Positions 34,697-44,230 of a stretch of 64,000 bases of DNA are shown piece by piece. The notes beneath the pieces are model-generated. The model searched no databases. It saw only the letters and a list, made by a program, of their open reading frames with translations, and was not told where the DNA came from. Within the stretch, counting starts at the first letter, position 1; each line of letters begins with the position of its first letter. The stretch covers positions 1 through 64,000 of the forward strand of contig NZ_RXFQ01000010.1 of the NCBI RefSeq assembly GCF_003951285.1, written 5' to 3'. This DNA comes from Variovorax beijingensis. Lineage in GTDB: Bacteria; Pseudomonadota; Gammaproteobacteria; Burkholderiales; Burkholderiaceae_C. Made by a program: the position numbers and the translations under genes.

Positions 34697-35991
34697 ACAC
34701 CACGGCCGCCGGCGCCACGCCCAACGCGAAGACCAGCCGTTTCGGCGGCTGGTTCCGGCGCGCGCGCAGCGGCATCGATTCGCTGCCGGTGCACCTGCCG
34801 GTGCGGCTGGGCGGCGCCGGCGTCACGCAGACCAAGGCCGCGCCGATGCGCGTGCTGGGCTTCGACCAGGCGCTGGTCTGGGTCACTGTCGCGCTGCTCA
34901 CCTGGGGCCTGGTGATGGTGTATTCGGCCTCCATCGCGCTGCCGGACAACCCGCGCTTCGCACGTGCGGGCTACAGCGCGTCGTTCTTCCTCACGCGGCA
35001 CGCGGCCTCGGTGGTGTTCGCGGTCGTCGCGGCGCTGCTGGCCTTCCAGATTCCCATGAAGACCTGGGAGCGCGCCGCGCCCTGGCTCTTCGTGGCCTCG
35101 CTGCTGCTGCTAGTGGCAGTGCTCATTCCGCACATCGGCATCAACGTCAATGGCGCGCGGCGCTGGCTGCCGCTGGGCTTCATGCGCTTCCAGCCGTCCG
35201 AGCTCGCCAAGCTGGCGATGGTGCTCTATGCCGCCAGCTACATGGTGCGCAAGATGGAAATCAAGGAGCGCTTCTTCCGCGCCGTGCTGCCGATGGGCGT
35301 GGCGGTGGTGGTGGTCGGCATGCTGGTGATGGCCGAACCCGACATGGGGGCGTTCATGGTGATTGCCGTGATCGCGATGGGCATCCTGTTCCTGGGCGGC
35401 GTGAACGCGCGCATGTTCTTCGTGATCGCGGCGCTGGTGGTGGTGGCCTTCGGCACCATCGTGGCCTCCAGCTCGTGGCGCCGCGAGCGCATCTTCGCGT
35501 ACCTCGATCCGTGGAGCGAGGAGCATGCGCTGGGCAAGGGCTACCAGCTGTCGCACTCGCTGATCGCCATCGGCCGCGGCGAGATCTTCGGCGTCGGCCT
35601 GGGCGGCAGCGTCGAGAAGCTGCACTGGCTGCCCGAGGCGCACACCGACTTCCTGCTCGCGGTGATCGGCGAGGAGTTCGGCCTGGTCGGCGTGCTGCTG
35701 ATCATCGGCATGTTCCTCTGGCTGACGCGCCGCGTCATGCACATCGGCCGCCAGGCCATTGCGCTCGACCGCGTGTTCTCGGGCCTCGTGGCGCAGGGCG
35801 TGGGCGTGTGGATCGGCTTCCAGGCCTTCATCAACATGGGCGTGAACCTTGGCGCGCTGCCGACCAAGGGGCTCACCTTGCCGCTGATGAGCTTTGGCGG
35901 CTCGGCCATCCTGATGAACCTGGTGGCGCTCGCTGTGGTGCTGCGCATCGACTATGAGAATCGTGTGTTGATGCGCGGAGGCCGCATATGA
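34693..35991 (+). CDS. ftsW: Septal peptidoglycan polymerase FtsW
   Basis: 432 residues, SEDS family. Start TTG 34693 is supported by GGGAGG at 34680-34685 with seven-base spacing and by overlap with the murD stop. A soluble N-terminal arm of about 55 residues precedes ten membrane helices. Signatures: GARRWLPLGFMRFQPSELAKLA, the catalytic-Asp region and the large loop GKGYQLSHSLIAIGRGE, PEAHTDFLLAVIGEEFG and LPLMSFGGSA. Partner of FtsI. Distinguished from rodA (57604) by its location in the dcw cluster. ATGA overlap with murG. Confidence 0.95.
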   Translation: MNTTAAGATPNAKTSRFGGWFRRARSGIDSLPVHLPVRLGGAGVTQTKAAPMRVLGFDQALVWVTVALLTWGLVMVYSASIALPDNPRFARAGYSASFFLTRHAASVVFAVVAALLAFQIPMKTWERAAPWLFVASLLLLVAVLIPHIGINVNGARRWLPLGFMRFQPSELAKLAMVLYAASYMVRKMEIKERFFRAVLPMGVAVVVVGMLVMAEPDMGAFMVIAVIAMGILFLGGVNARMFFVIAALVVVAFGTIVASSSWRRERIFAYLDPWSEEHALGKGYQLSHSLIAIGRGEIFGVGLGGSVEKLHWLPEAHTDFLLAVIGEEFGLVGVLLIIGMFLWLTRRVMHIGRQAIALDRVFSGLVAQGVGVWIGFQAFINMGVNLGALPTKGLTLPLMSFGGSAILMNLVALAVVLRIDYENRVLMRGGRI

Positions 35992-37052
35992 GCAGCCGCA
36001 CCGCACTCGTCATGGCCGGCGGCACCGGCGGCCACATCTTTCCGGGACTCGCGGTTGCGGAGGCGCTGCGCGAGCGCGGCTGGCGCGTGCACTGGCTGGG
36101 CGCGCCTGGCAGCATGGAAGAAAAACTCGTGCCGCCGCGCGGCTTCGCCTTTGAGCCGGTCCAGTTCGGCGGCGTGCGCGGCAAGGGGCCGCTCACGCTG
36201 TTCCTGCTGCCGCTGCGGCTCCTGCGCGCGTTCTGGCAGAGCATTGGCGTGGTGCGCCGCGTGCAGCCCAACGTCGTGGTGGGCCTGGGCGGCTACATCA
36301 CTTTTCCGGGCGGAATGATGAGCGTGCTGCTCAACAAGCCGCTGGTGCTGCATGAGCAGAACTCGGTGGCCGGCCTTGCCAACAAGGTGCTGGCGGGGGT
36401 GGCCGACCGCGTGTTCACCGCCTTCCCCAATGTGCTGAAGAAGGCGCAGTGGGTGGGCAATCCGCTGCGCGCGGCGTTCACCTCGCAACCCGAACCGGCG
36501 GTGCGCTTCGCGGGCCGCAGCGGGCCGCTGCGCCTGCTGGTGGTTGGCGGCAGCCTGGGAGCCAAGGCACTCAACGCCGTGGTGCCGCAGGCGCTGGCGC
36601 GCATCGAGCCGGCCACGCGCCCGCAGGTGCTGCACCAGAGCGGCGCCAAACAGATTGACGAGCTGCGCGCCAACTACGCGGCAGCCGGCGTCGAGGGCGA
36701 GCTCACGCCCTTCATCGAAGACACTGCGCAGGCCTACGCCGACGCCGACATCATCGTCGCGCGCGCCGGGGCCAGCACCGTGACAGAAATCGCGGCCGTC
36801 GGCGCAGCAGCGCTGTTCGTGCCTTTTCCCTCGGCGGTCGACGACCACCAGACCACCAACGCGCGCTTCCTCGTCGACGCGGGCGGCGGATGGCTGGTGC
36901 AGCAGGCCGACCTCACTCCTGAATTGCTGGCTGATTTGCTACAGAAAACCGAGCGCACCGCGCTGATCGACAAGGCCGCCAAGGCCAAGACCATGCAGAA
37001 GACCGAAGCTGTGGAAGCGGTCGTCCGCGCCTGCGAGGAGCTTGCCAGATGA
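35988..37052 (+). CDS. murG: UDP-GlcNAc:lipid I transferase MurG
   Basis: 354 residues, GT-B glycosyltransferase on the inner face of the membrane; makes lipid II. N-terminal loop MAGGTGGHIFPGLAVA and C-terminal loop ARAGASTVTEIAAVG are the two family signatures. Overlaps ftsW and murC by four bases each. Confidence 0.96.
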   Translation: MSSRTALVMAGGTGGHIFPGLAVAEALRERGWRVHWLGAPGSMEEKLVPPRGFAFEPVQFGGVRGKGPLTLFLLPLRLLRAFWQSIGVVRRVQPNVVVGLGGYITFPGGMMSVLLNKPLVLHEQNSVAGLANKVLAGVADRVFTAFPNVLKKAQWVGNPLRAAFTSQPEPAVRFAGRSGPLRLLVVGGSLGAKALNAVVPQALARIEPATRPQVLHQSGAKQIDELRANYAAAGVEGELTPFIEDTAQAYADADIIVARAGASTVTEIAAVGAAALFVPFPSAVDDHQTTNARFLVDAGGGWLVQQADLTPELLADLLQKTERTALIDKAAKAKTMQKTEAVEAVVRACEELAR

Positions 37053-38503
37053 AGCACGCGATTCGTCACATCCACTTCGTGGGCATCGGCGGCTCGGGCA
37101 TGAGCGGCATCGCCGAGGTGCTGTTCAACCTCGGCTACCGCATCACCGGTTCCGACCTGGCCGACAGCGCCACCTTGCGCCGGCTCGCGGGCCTGGGCAT
37201 CGGCACCTTCGTGGGCCACGCCGCCGCGCACATCGACGGCGCGGATGCGGTCGTCACTTCCACGGCGGTGCAATCGGACAACCCCGAGGTGCTGGCCGCG
37301 CGCGAGAAACGCATTCCGGTGGTGCCGCGCGCGCTGATGCTGGCCGAACTGATGCGGCTCAAGCAGGGCATCGCGATCGCGGGCACGCACGGCAAGACCA
37401 CCACCACCAGCCTGGTGGCGAGCGTGCTCGATGCGGCCGGGCTCGATCCGACCTTCGTGATCGGCGGGCGCCTCAACAGTGCCGGTGCCAATGCGCAGCT
37501 CGGCAGCGGCGACTACATCGTGGTGGAAGCCGACGAATCGGACGCCTCGTTCCTGAATCTGCTGCCCATCATGGCGGTGGTCACGAACATCGACGCCGAC
37601 CACATGGAAACCTACGGGCACGACTTCGCGAAGCTCAAGAAGGCTTTTGTCGACTTCCTGCATCGCATGCCGTTCTATGGCGTGGCGATCCTGTGCACCG
37701 ACGATCCGGCGGTGCGCGACATCGTGGCCGAAGTCACCTGCCCGGTGACGAGCTACGGCTTCGGCGAAGAAGCCCAGGTGCGCGCGGTCGACGTGCGCGC
37801 GGTGGGCGGCCAGATGCACTTCACGGCGCAACGGCGCAACGGCGTCACGCTGCCTGACCTGCCCATCGTGCTGAACCTGCCGGGCGAGCACAACGTGCGC
37901 AATGCGCTCTCGGTGATCGCGGTGGCAGTGGAACTCGGCATTCCCGACGAGGCGGTGCAGCGCGGCCTGGCCGGCTTCAAGGGCGTGGGCCGCCGCTTCC
38001 AGAGCTATGGCGAGGTGGCTGCGCAGGGGCAGCCGGCCGGCAGCTTCACCGTGATCGACGACTACGGCCACCACCCGGTCGAGATGGCCGCGACCATTGC
38101 CGCCGCACGCGGCGCGTTCCCGGGGCGGCGGCTGGTGCTGGCTTTCCAGCCGCACCGCTACACCCGCACGCGCGACTGCTTCGAGGACTTCGTCAAGGTC
38201 ATCGGCAATGCCGACGCGGTGCTGCTGGGCGAGGTGTATGCCGCGGGCGAGCCGCCCATCGTGGCGGCGGACGGCCGCACGCTGGCGCGCGCCCTGCGCG
38301 TGGCCGGCAAGGTGGAGCCGGTGTTCGTCGACGACATCGGCGCCATGCCGCAAGCCATCCTGGACAACGCGCGCGCCGGCGACGTGGTGCTTTGCATGGG
38401 GGCGGGCTCCATCGGCGCCGTGCCGGGCAAGGTGGTTGAAATTGCAGCCGCGGCATCGCTGCCGCCAACAACGCGCACCAGGCGCAAGGGGGAGGCATCA
38501 TGA
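37049..38503 (+). CDS. murC: UDP-MurNAc-L-alanine ligase MurC
   Basis: 484 residues. Adds L-Ala to UDP-MurNAc. HFVGIGGSGMSGIAEVL at the N-terminus, ATP loop GTHGKTTTTS (112-121), VVEADESDASFL, and YGHHPVEMAAT in the C-terminal domain. A short basic C-terminal tail (PPTTRTRRKGEAS) is extra. ATGA overlap with ddlB. It is a homologue of mpl at the end of the window. Confidence 0.96.
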   Translation: MKHAIRHIHFVGIGGSGMSGIAEVLFNLGYRITGSDLADSATLRRLAGLGIGTFVGHAAAHIDGADAVVTSTAVQSDNPEVLAAREKRIPVVPRALMLAELMRLKQGIAIAGTHGKTTTTSLVASVLDAAGLDPTFVIGGRLNSAGANAQLGSGDYIVVEADESDASFLNLLPIMAVVTNIDADHMETYGHDFAKLKKAFVDFLHRMPFYGVAILCTDDPAVRDIVAEVTCPVTSYGFGEEAQVRAVDVRAVGGQMHFTAQRRNGVTLPDLPIVLNLPGEHNVRNALSVIAVAVELGIPDEAVQRGLAGFKGVGRRFQSYGEVAAQGQPAGSFTVIDDYGHHPVEMAATIAAARGAFPGRRLVLAFQPHRYTRTRDCFEDFVKVIGNADAVLLGEVYAAGEPPIVAADGRTLARALRVAGKVEPVFVDDIGAMPQAILDNARAGDVVLCMGAGSIGAVPGKVVEIAAAASLPPTTRTRRKGEAS

Positions 38504-39471
38504 GCCTTCAGGATCCAAAGCAATTCGGCAAGGTCGCCGTGCTGTTCGGCGGAAGCTCCGCCGAGCGCGAAATCTCGCTCCTGTCCGGCAATGGCGTGCT
38601 CGGGGCGCTGCGCTCGCGCGGTGTCGATGCGCATGCCTTCGATCCCGCCGAGCGCGACCTGGTCGAGCTGCGGCGCGAGGGCTTCGCGCGCTGCTTCATC
38701 GCGCTGCATGGCCGGCATGGCGAAGACGGCACGGTGCAGGGCGCGCTCGAGCTGCTCGGCATTCCCTACACCGGCTCGGGCGTGATGGCTTCGAGCGTGG
38801 CCATGGACAAGGTCATGACCAAGCGCATCTGGCAGGCCGACGGGCTGCCGACGCCCCGATACGTGCGCCTGGCCTTCGATCAGCAAAGCCGCGAGCAGAT
38901 CCGTGCCGTGCCCGACGTGCTCGGGCTGCCGCTGATCGTGAAGCCGCCGCGCGAAGGCTCGTCGATCGGCGTGACCAAGGTCGAGGGCTATTCGCAGATG
39001 CAGGATGCGGTGGCGCTGTCGGCCAGGTACGACGCCGACGTGCTGTGCGAGGAATTCATCGAGGGCGAGGAAGTGACCTGCGCCGTGCTCGGCCAGGGGC
39101 TCGATGCGCGCGCGCTGCCGGTGGTGCGCATTGCCGCACCCGAAGGCGCCTACGACTACCAGAACAAGTACTTCACCGATGACGTGAAGTACCACTGCCC
39201 GAGCGGCCTGCCCGAAGCCGAGGAGCACGAGATCCAGCGCATCACGCTGGCCGCGTACCACACGCTCGGCTGCCGCGGCTGGGGCCGCGCCGACGTGATG
39301 ATCCGCGCGAGCGACCGCAAGCCTTTCCTGCTCGAGATGAACACCTCGCCCGGCATGACCAGCCATTCGCTGGTGCCCATGTCGGCGCGCGCGGCGGGCA
39401 TCGCCTACGAAGACCTGTGCCTGCGCGTGCTGGCCTCGGCTTCGCTGGATGCCGCGGGGGGAGCGCAATAG
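38500..39471 (+). CDS. ddlB: D-alanine--D-alanine ligase
   Basis: 323 residues, ATP-grasp fold. Produces D-Ala-D-Ala for MurF. Motifs: VLFGGSSAEREISLLSG, HGRHGEDGTVQG, KPPREGSSIGVTKV and LEMNTSPGMTSHSLVP. Normal length. Two bases separate it from ftsQ. Confidence 0.96.
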   Translation: MSLQDPKQFGKVAVLFGGSSAEREISLLSGNGVLGALRSRGVDAHAFDPAERDLVELRREGFARCFIALHGRHGEDGTVQGALELLGIPYTGSGVMASSVAMDKVMTKRIWQADGLPTPRYVRLAFDQQSREQIRAVPDVLGLPLIVKPPREGSSIGVTKVEGYSQMQDAVALSARYDADVLCEEFIEGEEVTCAVLGQGLDARALPVVRIAAPEGAYDYQNKYFTDDVKYHCPSGLPEAEEHEIQRITLAAYHTLGCRGWGRADVMIRASDRKPFLLEMNTSPGMTSHSLVPMSARAAGIAYEDLCLRVLASASLDAAGGAQ

Positions 39472-39473
39472 CC

Positions 39474-40262
39474 ATGGCCGAAAGCATTCCCGTGCCCTTC
39501 GACGTCAAGCTCATGAACATCGTCTCGAACCTCGCGTTCGTGGTGGTGGCGCTCATGCTGCTGGCGGCGGGCGCATGGTGGGTGCTGCGCCAGCCGTTCT
39601 TTCCCATCGGCGGCATCAAGGTCGACGGCGACGTGACGCACAACAACGCCGTGACGCTGCGCGCCAACGTCGCGCCGCAGCTCGCGGGCAACTTCTTCAC
39701 CGTCGACCTGGCGCGTGCAAGAACGGCTTTCGAGTCGGTGCCCTGGGTGCGCAAGGCGGTGGTGCGGCGCGAGTTCCCGAACAAGCTGCGCGTAACGCTG
39801 ACCGAGCAGGTGCCGGTGGCCAACTGGGGTGACGAGGCCGGCTCGAAGCTGATCAACGGCTTCGGCGAGGTGTTCGAAGCCAACGTGGCCGAGGTGGACG
39901 ACCGGCTGCCGCGGCTCGACGGTCCGATCGAGCAGGCCGGGCAGGTGCTTGGCATGTACCGCGTGATTGCGCCGCTGTTCCCGCCCTACGACTTCAGCGT
40001 GGAAGAACTCACGCTGTCGAGCCGGGGCAGCTGGAAGGTGGTGCTGGACACCGGCGCCGAGATCGAGCTGGGCCGCGGCCAGGCCGAGGAAGTGACGGCC
40101 CGCACGCAGCGTTTCCTGAAGACCGTGACCCAGGTCGCGGGCCAGTACCGCCGCACTGCGGCGGACGTCGAGGGGGCCGACCTGCGGCACAACGACGCCT
40201 ATGCGCTGCGTCTTCGCGGCGTCACCACGGTCGTTGCCGACCCCAAGACCAAGAAGAAATAG
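39474..40262 (+). CDS. ftsQ: Cell division protein FtsQ
   Basis: 262 residues. Bitopic divisome scaffold: cytoplasmic N-terminus, one membrane helix (about 20-40, LAFVVVALMLLAAGAWWVL), POTRA domain starting FFPIGGIKVDGDVTHNN, then the FtsQ beta domain. The start at 39474 gives the normal short cytoplasmic arm. 23 bases before ftsA. Confidence 0.93.
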   Translation: MAESIPVPFDVKLMNIVSNLAFVVVALMLLAAGAWWVLRQPFFPIGGIKVDGDVTHNNAVTLRANVAPQLAGNFFTVDLARARTAFESVPWVRKAVVRREFPNKLRVTLTEQVPVANWGDEAGSKLINGFGEVFEANVAEVDDRLPRLDGPIEQAGQVLGMYRVIAPLFPPYDFSVEELTLSSRGSWKVVLDTGAEIELGRGQAEEVTARTQRFLKTVTQVAGQYRRTAADVEGADLRHNDAYALRLRGVTTVVADPKTKKK

Positions 40263-40285
40263 ATAGCGAATACCGAGGACATTCA

Positions 40286-41515
40286 ATGCCCAAAGAATAC
40301 AAAGACCTGGTTGTCGGACTCGACATCGGAACCGCCAAGGTGATGGTGGTCGTGGCCGAGGTGCTGCCCGGCGGCGAACTCAAACTGGCGGGGCTCGGCA
40401 TCGCGCCGAGCAACGGCCTCAAGCGCGGCGTGGTGGTGAACATCGACGCCACGGTGCAGAGCATCCAGCAGGCCCTGAAGGAGGCCGAGCTGATGGCCGA
40501 CTGCAAGATCAGCCGCGTCTACACCGGCATCACCGGCAGCCACATCCGCGGCATCAATTCGAGCGGCATGGTGGCGGTGAAGGACAAGGAAGTCACGCCC
40601 GCCGACGTGGCCCGCGTGGTGGAAACTGCGCGCGCCATCAACATCTCGAGCGACCAGCGCCTCTTGCTGGTGGAGCCGCAGGAGTTCGTGATCGACGGCC
40701 AGGACGTGAAGGAGCCGATCGGCATGAGCGGCATGCGGCTGGAGGCCAAGGTGCACATCGTGACCGGCGCGCAGAGCGCAGCCGAGAACATCATCAAGTG
40801 CGTGCGCCGCTGCGGCCTCGAGGTCGACCAGCTGATGCTGAACCCACTGGCCTCGAGCCAGGCGGTACTGACCGAGGACGAGCGCGAGCTCGGCGTGGTG
40901 CTGGTGGACATCGGCGCGGGCACCACCGACGTGGCCATCTTCACCAACGGCGCGATCCGCCACACGGCAGTGATCCCGATCGCGGGCGACCTCATCACCA
41001 GCGACATCGCGATGGCGCTGCGCACACCCACCAAGGACGCGGAAGACATCAAGGTCGAGAACGGCTACGCCAAGCAGCTGCTGGCCGACCCCGACACGCA
41101 GGTGGAAGTGCCCGGCCTGGGCGACCGCGGTCCGCGCATGCTGAGCAAGCAGGCGCTGGCCGGCGTGATCGAGCCGCGCATCGAGGAAATCTTCTCGCTG
41201 GTGCAGCAGGTGGTGCGCGAGTCGGGCTACGAAGAGGTGCTGTCCTCGGGCGTGGTGCTCACGGGCGGCAGCGCGGTGATGCCCGGCATGGTCGAGCTTG
41301 GGGAAGACATTTTCCTGAAGCCGGTGCGCCGCGGCATTCCGAAGTATTCGAGCGCGCTCTCCGACATGGTGGCGCAGCCGCGCGCCGCCACCGTGATGGG
41401 CCTGCTCGAGGAAGCACGCTTCGCACGCATGCGCGGCTTCAAGGTCGCGCAGAAGAACGGATCCGTAAAGACTGCGTTCGGACGTTTCAAGGACTTCATC
41501 GTGGGGAACTTCTGA
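40286..41515 (+). CDS. ftsA: Cell division ATPase FtsA
   Basis: 409 residues, actin-like. Tethers FtsZ to the membrane. Phosphate-binding motif VGLDIGTAKVMVVVAE near the start, LVDIGAGTTDVAIFTNGAI, GGSAVMPGM, and a C-terminal amphipathic tail (FGRFKDFIVGNF). Preceded by GAGG eight bases before the ATG. Confidence 0.96.
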   Translation: MPKEYKDLVVGLDIGTAKVMVVVAEVLPGGELKLAGLGIAPSNGLKRGVVVNIDATVQSIQQALKEAELMADCKISRVYTGITGSHIRGINSSGMVAVKDKEVTPADVARVVETARAINISSDQRLLLVEPQEFVIDGQDVKEPIGMSGMRLEAKVHIVTGAQSAAENIIKCVRRCGLEVDQLMLNPLASSQAVLTEDERELGVVLVDIGAGTTDVAIFTNGAIRHTAVIPIAGDLITSDIAMALRTPTKDAEDIKVENGYAKQLLADPDTQVEVPGLGDRGPRMLSKQALAGVIEPRIEEIFSLVQQVVRESGYEEVLSSGVVLTGGSAVMPGMVELGEDIFLKPVRRGIPKYSSALSDMVAQPRAATVMGLLEEARFARMRGFKVAQKNGSVKTAFGRFKDFIVGNF

Positions 41516-41684
41516 CCATGAACCACTCCCCACTCTGGCTCGCACGCGGCGGTCCGCCCCTGCATTTCAACGAGCGATGGCGGCGCACAGGTCCACCGCC
41601 GCGACGACAGCTTCGTTGAACTCGTCAAGACACCAGAAAAATTCATAGATACACAACGGCAACTGCAAATTCAAGGAGTTAGAA

Positions 41685-42905
41685 ATGACCATCGAAATGA
41701 TCGAAGTCGAAGAATTCAACCAAGGCACCCAGATCAAGGTGATCGGAGTCGGCGGCGGCGGCGGCAATGCTGTCGCGCACATGATGGAGCGTGGCGTGCA
41801 GGGCGTGCAGTTCGTCTGCGCCAACACCGACGCGCAGGCACTGCAGCGCAGCAACGCACACAAGATCATCCAGCTGGGCACCAGCGGCCTGGGCGCGGGC
41901 AGCAAGCCCGACAAGGGCCGTGACGCGGCCGAAGCCGCGGTGGACGACATCCGCGCCGCCATCGATGGCGCGCACATGCTGTTCATCACGGCCGGCATGG
42001 GCGGCGGCACCGGCACCGGCGCCGCACCCGTGATCGCGCGCGTGGCCAAGGAGATGGGCATCCTCACCGTGGGCGTGGTGACCAAGCCCTTCGACTGGGA
42101 GGGCGGGCGCCGCATGACCAACGCCGATGCCGGCCTGGCCGAGCTCGAGGCCAACGTCGACTCGCTGATCGTGGTGCTCAACGAGAAGCTGCTCGACGTG
42201 CTGGGCGAGGACATCACCCAGGACGAAGCCTTCGCGCATGCCAACGACGTGCTCAAGAACGCCGTGGGCGGCATCTCGGAGATCATCAACGAGTACGGCG
42301 GCGTGAACGTCGACTTCGAAGACGTGCGCACCGTGATGGGCGAGCCCGGCAAGGCCATGATGGGCACGGCCGCTGCCGCCGGCCCGGACCGCGCGCGCAT
42401 CGCCGCCGAGCAGGCCGTGGCCTGCCCGCTGCTCGAAGGCATCGACCTCTCGGGCGCCAAGGGCGTGCTGGTGCTGGTGACTGCGTCGAAGGGTTCGCTG
42501 AAGCTGAACGAGTCGAAGCTCGCGATGAACACCATCCGCGCCTATGCCTCGCCCGATGCGCACGTGATCTACGGCGCGGCCTACGACGAGAGTCTGGGCG
42601 ACCAGATGCGCGTGACGGTGGTCGCCACCGGCCTTTCGCGCGCCGATGCGCGCCGCCAGGCGCCGACGCTCGAAGTGATCCGCACCGGCACCGACAACAT
42701 CCCGTTCAACGTGCCCACGCTCGGCGCCGGCCATGCGGGCCACGCCGGCCACGGCGGCGGCAACCAGCCGAACTACGACGGCATGGCCGTTCCCAGCGTG
42801 TGGCGCACGAACCGCACCATGGCCGCGGCCAAGGTGGATGCGCTGTCGTCGGGCGGCATGGACGATTTCGAGATCCCGGCATTCCTGCGCCGTCAAGCCG
42901 ATTGA
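41685..42905 (+). CDS. ftsZ: Cell division GTPase FtsZ
   Basis: 406 residues, tubulin homologue forming the Z ring. GTP loop GGGTGTG (106-112), the T7 loop with NVDFEDVRTVM, a short linker with several Gly/His repeats (about 345-360, HAGHAGHGGG) and the conserved C-terminal peptide DDFEIPAFLRRQ that binds FtsA. Excellent ribosome site AAGGAG at 41672-41677. The 169 bases after ftsA hold no gene and are A-rich near the ribosome site. Confidence 0.97.
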   Translation: MTIEMIEVEEFNQGTQIKVIGVGGGGGNAVAHMMERGVQGVQFVCANTDAQALQRSNAHKIIQLGTSGLGAGSKPDKGRDAAEAAVDDIRAAIDGAHMLFITAGMGGGTGTGAAPVIARVAKEMGILTVGVVTKPFDWEGGRRMTNADAGLAELEANVDSLIVVLNEKLLDVLGEDITQDEAFAHANDVLKNAVGGISEIINEYGGVNVDFEDVRTVMGEPGKAMMGTAAAAGPDRARIAAEQAVACPLLEGIDLSGAKGVLVLVTASKGSLKLNESKLAMNTIRAYASPDAHVIYGAAYDESLGDQMRVTVVATGLSRADARRQAPTLEVIRTGTDNIPFNVPTLGAGHAGHAGHGGGNQPNYDGMAVPSVWRTNRTMAAAKVDALSSGGMDDFEIPAFLRRQAD

Positions 42906-42920
42906 CGGCAGGGCAACCGA

Positions 42921-43016
42921 ACGCAGAGGGCACGAAGGTTCGCAAGGGGTACGGGGAAGACCTGAAAGGGACTTCTGCCGGCTCTAGGCGCTGCGTCCGC
43001 TTCGTGCCCTTTGCGT
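42921..43016. repeat. Inverted repeat between ftsZ and lpxC
   Basis: Arms of 17 bases, ACGCAGAGGGCACGAAG at 42921-42937 and its near-exact complement at 43000-43016 (one G-T position, which still pairs as G-U in RNA). The arms enclose 62 bases. No T run follows. It looks like a dispersed intergenic repeat of the CGCAGAGG type that I recall from Comamonadaceae, or a structured UTR of ftsZ mRNA. A genome-wide search would decide. Confidence 0.7.
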
Positions 43017-43097
43017 CCATCGTCGGTCGCCTGGCATAGAACCCATGTCTATCGCTGCCATAGCGAGGGGAATAGGGCGGCATGGCCGCCGCGCGCC

Positions 43098-43103
43098 TAA
43101 AAT
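43098..43103 (+). promoter_or_regulatory. -10-like TAAAAT before lpxC
   Basis: TAAAAT ends seven bases before the lpxC GTG at 43111, with no Shine-Dalgarno in between. It suggests that lpxC has its own promoter and a leaderless mRNA, separate from the ftsZ transcript. Confidence 0.5.
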
Positions 43104-43110
43104 CCTCGGC

Positions 43111-44034
43111 GTGCTGCAACAACGAACCCTCAAGTCGATCAGCCGCGCCGTGGGCGTGGGGCTTCACAGCGGACAGCGCGTGGAACTGACGCTGCGCCCC
43201 GCTCCGGTGGACACCGGCATCGTGTTCCGGCGCGTCGACCTGCCCGAGCCGGTCGACATCCGCATGACCGCCGAAGCGGTGACCGACACGCGCCTGGCTT
43301 CCACCGTCTCGACCGGCGGTGCCAAGGTGCAGACGGTCGAGCACCTGATGTCGGCCTGCGCGGGCCTGGGCATCGACAACCTCTACATCGACATCACGGC
43401 CGACGAAGTGCCGATCCTCGACGGGTCGGCCTCGTCCTTCGTGTTCCTGCTGCAAAGCGCGGGCATCGAGCTGCAGAAGGCGCCGCGCCGCTTCATCCGC
43501 GTGACGCGCAAGGTCGAGGTACGCGAGGGCGAGGGCGCCAACGAGAAGTGGGCGAGCCTGGAGCCCTACCACGGCTACAAGCTGAGCTTCGAGATCGACT
43601 TCGACCACCGCGTGGTCAATTCCACTGGCCAGCGCGTGGAGTTCGACCTCGGCACCGATTCCTACAGCCGCGACATCGCACGCGCGCGCACCTTCGGCTT
43701 CACCAAGGAAGTCGAGTACATGCGCAGCAAGGGCCTCGCGCTCGGCGGCGGCCTGGACAACGCCATCGTGATGGACGACACCAAGGTGCTCAATGCCGGA
43801 GGCCTGCGCTACGACGACGAGTTCGTGAAGCACAAGATCCTCGACGCCATGGGCGACCTGTACATCATCGGCAGGCCGCTGCTCGCGGCCTACACCGCAT
43901 TCCGCTCGGGCCATGCGCTCAACAACAGGCTGCTGCGCGAACTGCTGGCCAACAGCGATGCCTACGAGGTCGTCACCTTCGAAGACGAAAAGCGCGCACC
44001 GCGCGGCTTCGGCGAAGTGGCGCGGGCCTGGTAG
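43111..44034 (+). CDS. lpxC: UDP-3-O-acyl-GlcNAc deacetylase LpxC
   Basis: 307 residues from GTG 43111 (LQQRTLKSISRAVGVGLHSG), the position and opening typical of LpxC. Zinc-dependent first committed step of lipid A synthesis. Zinc ligands His78 (VEHLMSACAG), His241 and Asp245 (KHKILDAMGD) are present, with FDHRVVN in the fold. An ATG at 43045 would add 22 basic residues and is disfavoured. Last gene of the dcw region. Confidence 0.95.
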   Translation: MLQQRTLKSISRAVGVGLHSGQRVELTLRPAPVDTGIVFRRVDLPEPVDIRMTAEAVTDTRLASTVSTGGAKVQTVEHLMSACAGLGIDNLYIDITADEVPILDGSASSFVFLLQSAGIELQKAPRRFIRVTRKVEVREGEGANEKWASLEPYHGYKLSFEIDFDHRVVNSTGQRVEFDLGTDSYSRDIARARTFGFTKEVEYMRSKGLALGGGLDNAIVMDDTKVLNAGGLRYDDEFVKHKILDAMGDLYIIGRPLLAAYTAFRSGHALNNRLLRELLANSDAYEVVTFEDEKRAPRGFGEVARAW

Positions 44035-44047
44035 GCCGTCTTCGGCA

Positions 44048-44224
44048 ATGCTTCTCTTTCGCTGGGCCATCCTGCTGCTTCTGCTGGTGGCGGGCGTGTC
44101 GTTCGCGTTCTATGCGGGAACGGGCCAGGTCAAGTACCGGCGCTTCGGCTGGATCGTGCTCAAGTGGACGCTGCTTGCGGCCTTCGGCTTCTTCGCGGTG
44201 CTGATCGCCGAACGTGTCGTCTAG
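44048..44224 (+). CDS. Small two-helix inner-membrane protein
   Basis: 58 residues: LLFRWAILLLLLVAGVSFAFYA, a polar loop KYRRFGW, then VLKWTLLAAFGFFAVLIAE. Two membrane helices with a basic loop. Starts 13 bases after lpxC and is probably co-transcribed. Not in a family I can name; similar small proteins follow lpxC in related genomes, as recalled. Confidence 0.6.
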   Translation: MLLFRWAILLLLLVAGVSFAFYAGTGQVKYRRFGWIVLKWTLLAAFGFFAVLIAERVV

Positions 44225-44230
44225 GTTCAG

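Noticed and set aside
41616..41651. A separate ftsZ promoter in the ftsA-ftsZ gap
   Set aside because: TTGAAC is present, but no -10-like box lies at 16-18 bases; too weak to call.
43045..43110. Upstream ATG as the lpxC start
   Set aside because: The extra 22 residues are basic and unlike LpxC; GTG 43111 gives the usual N-terminus and has a -10-like box at 43098.
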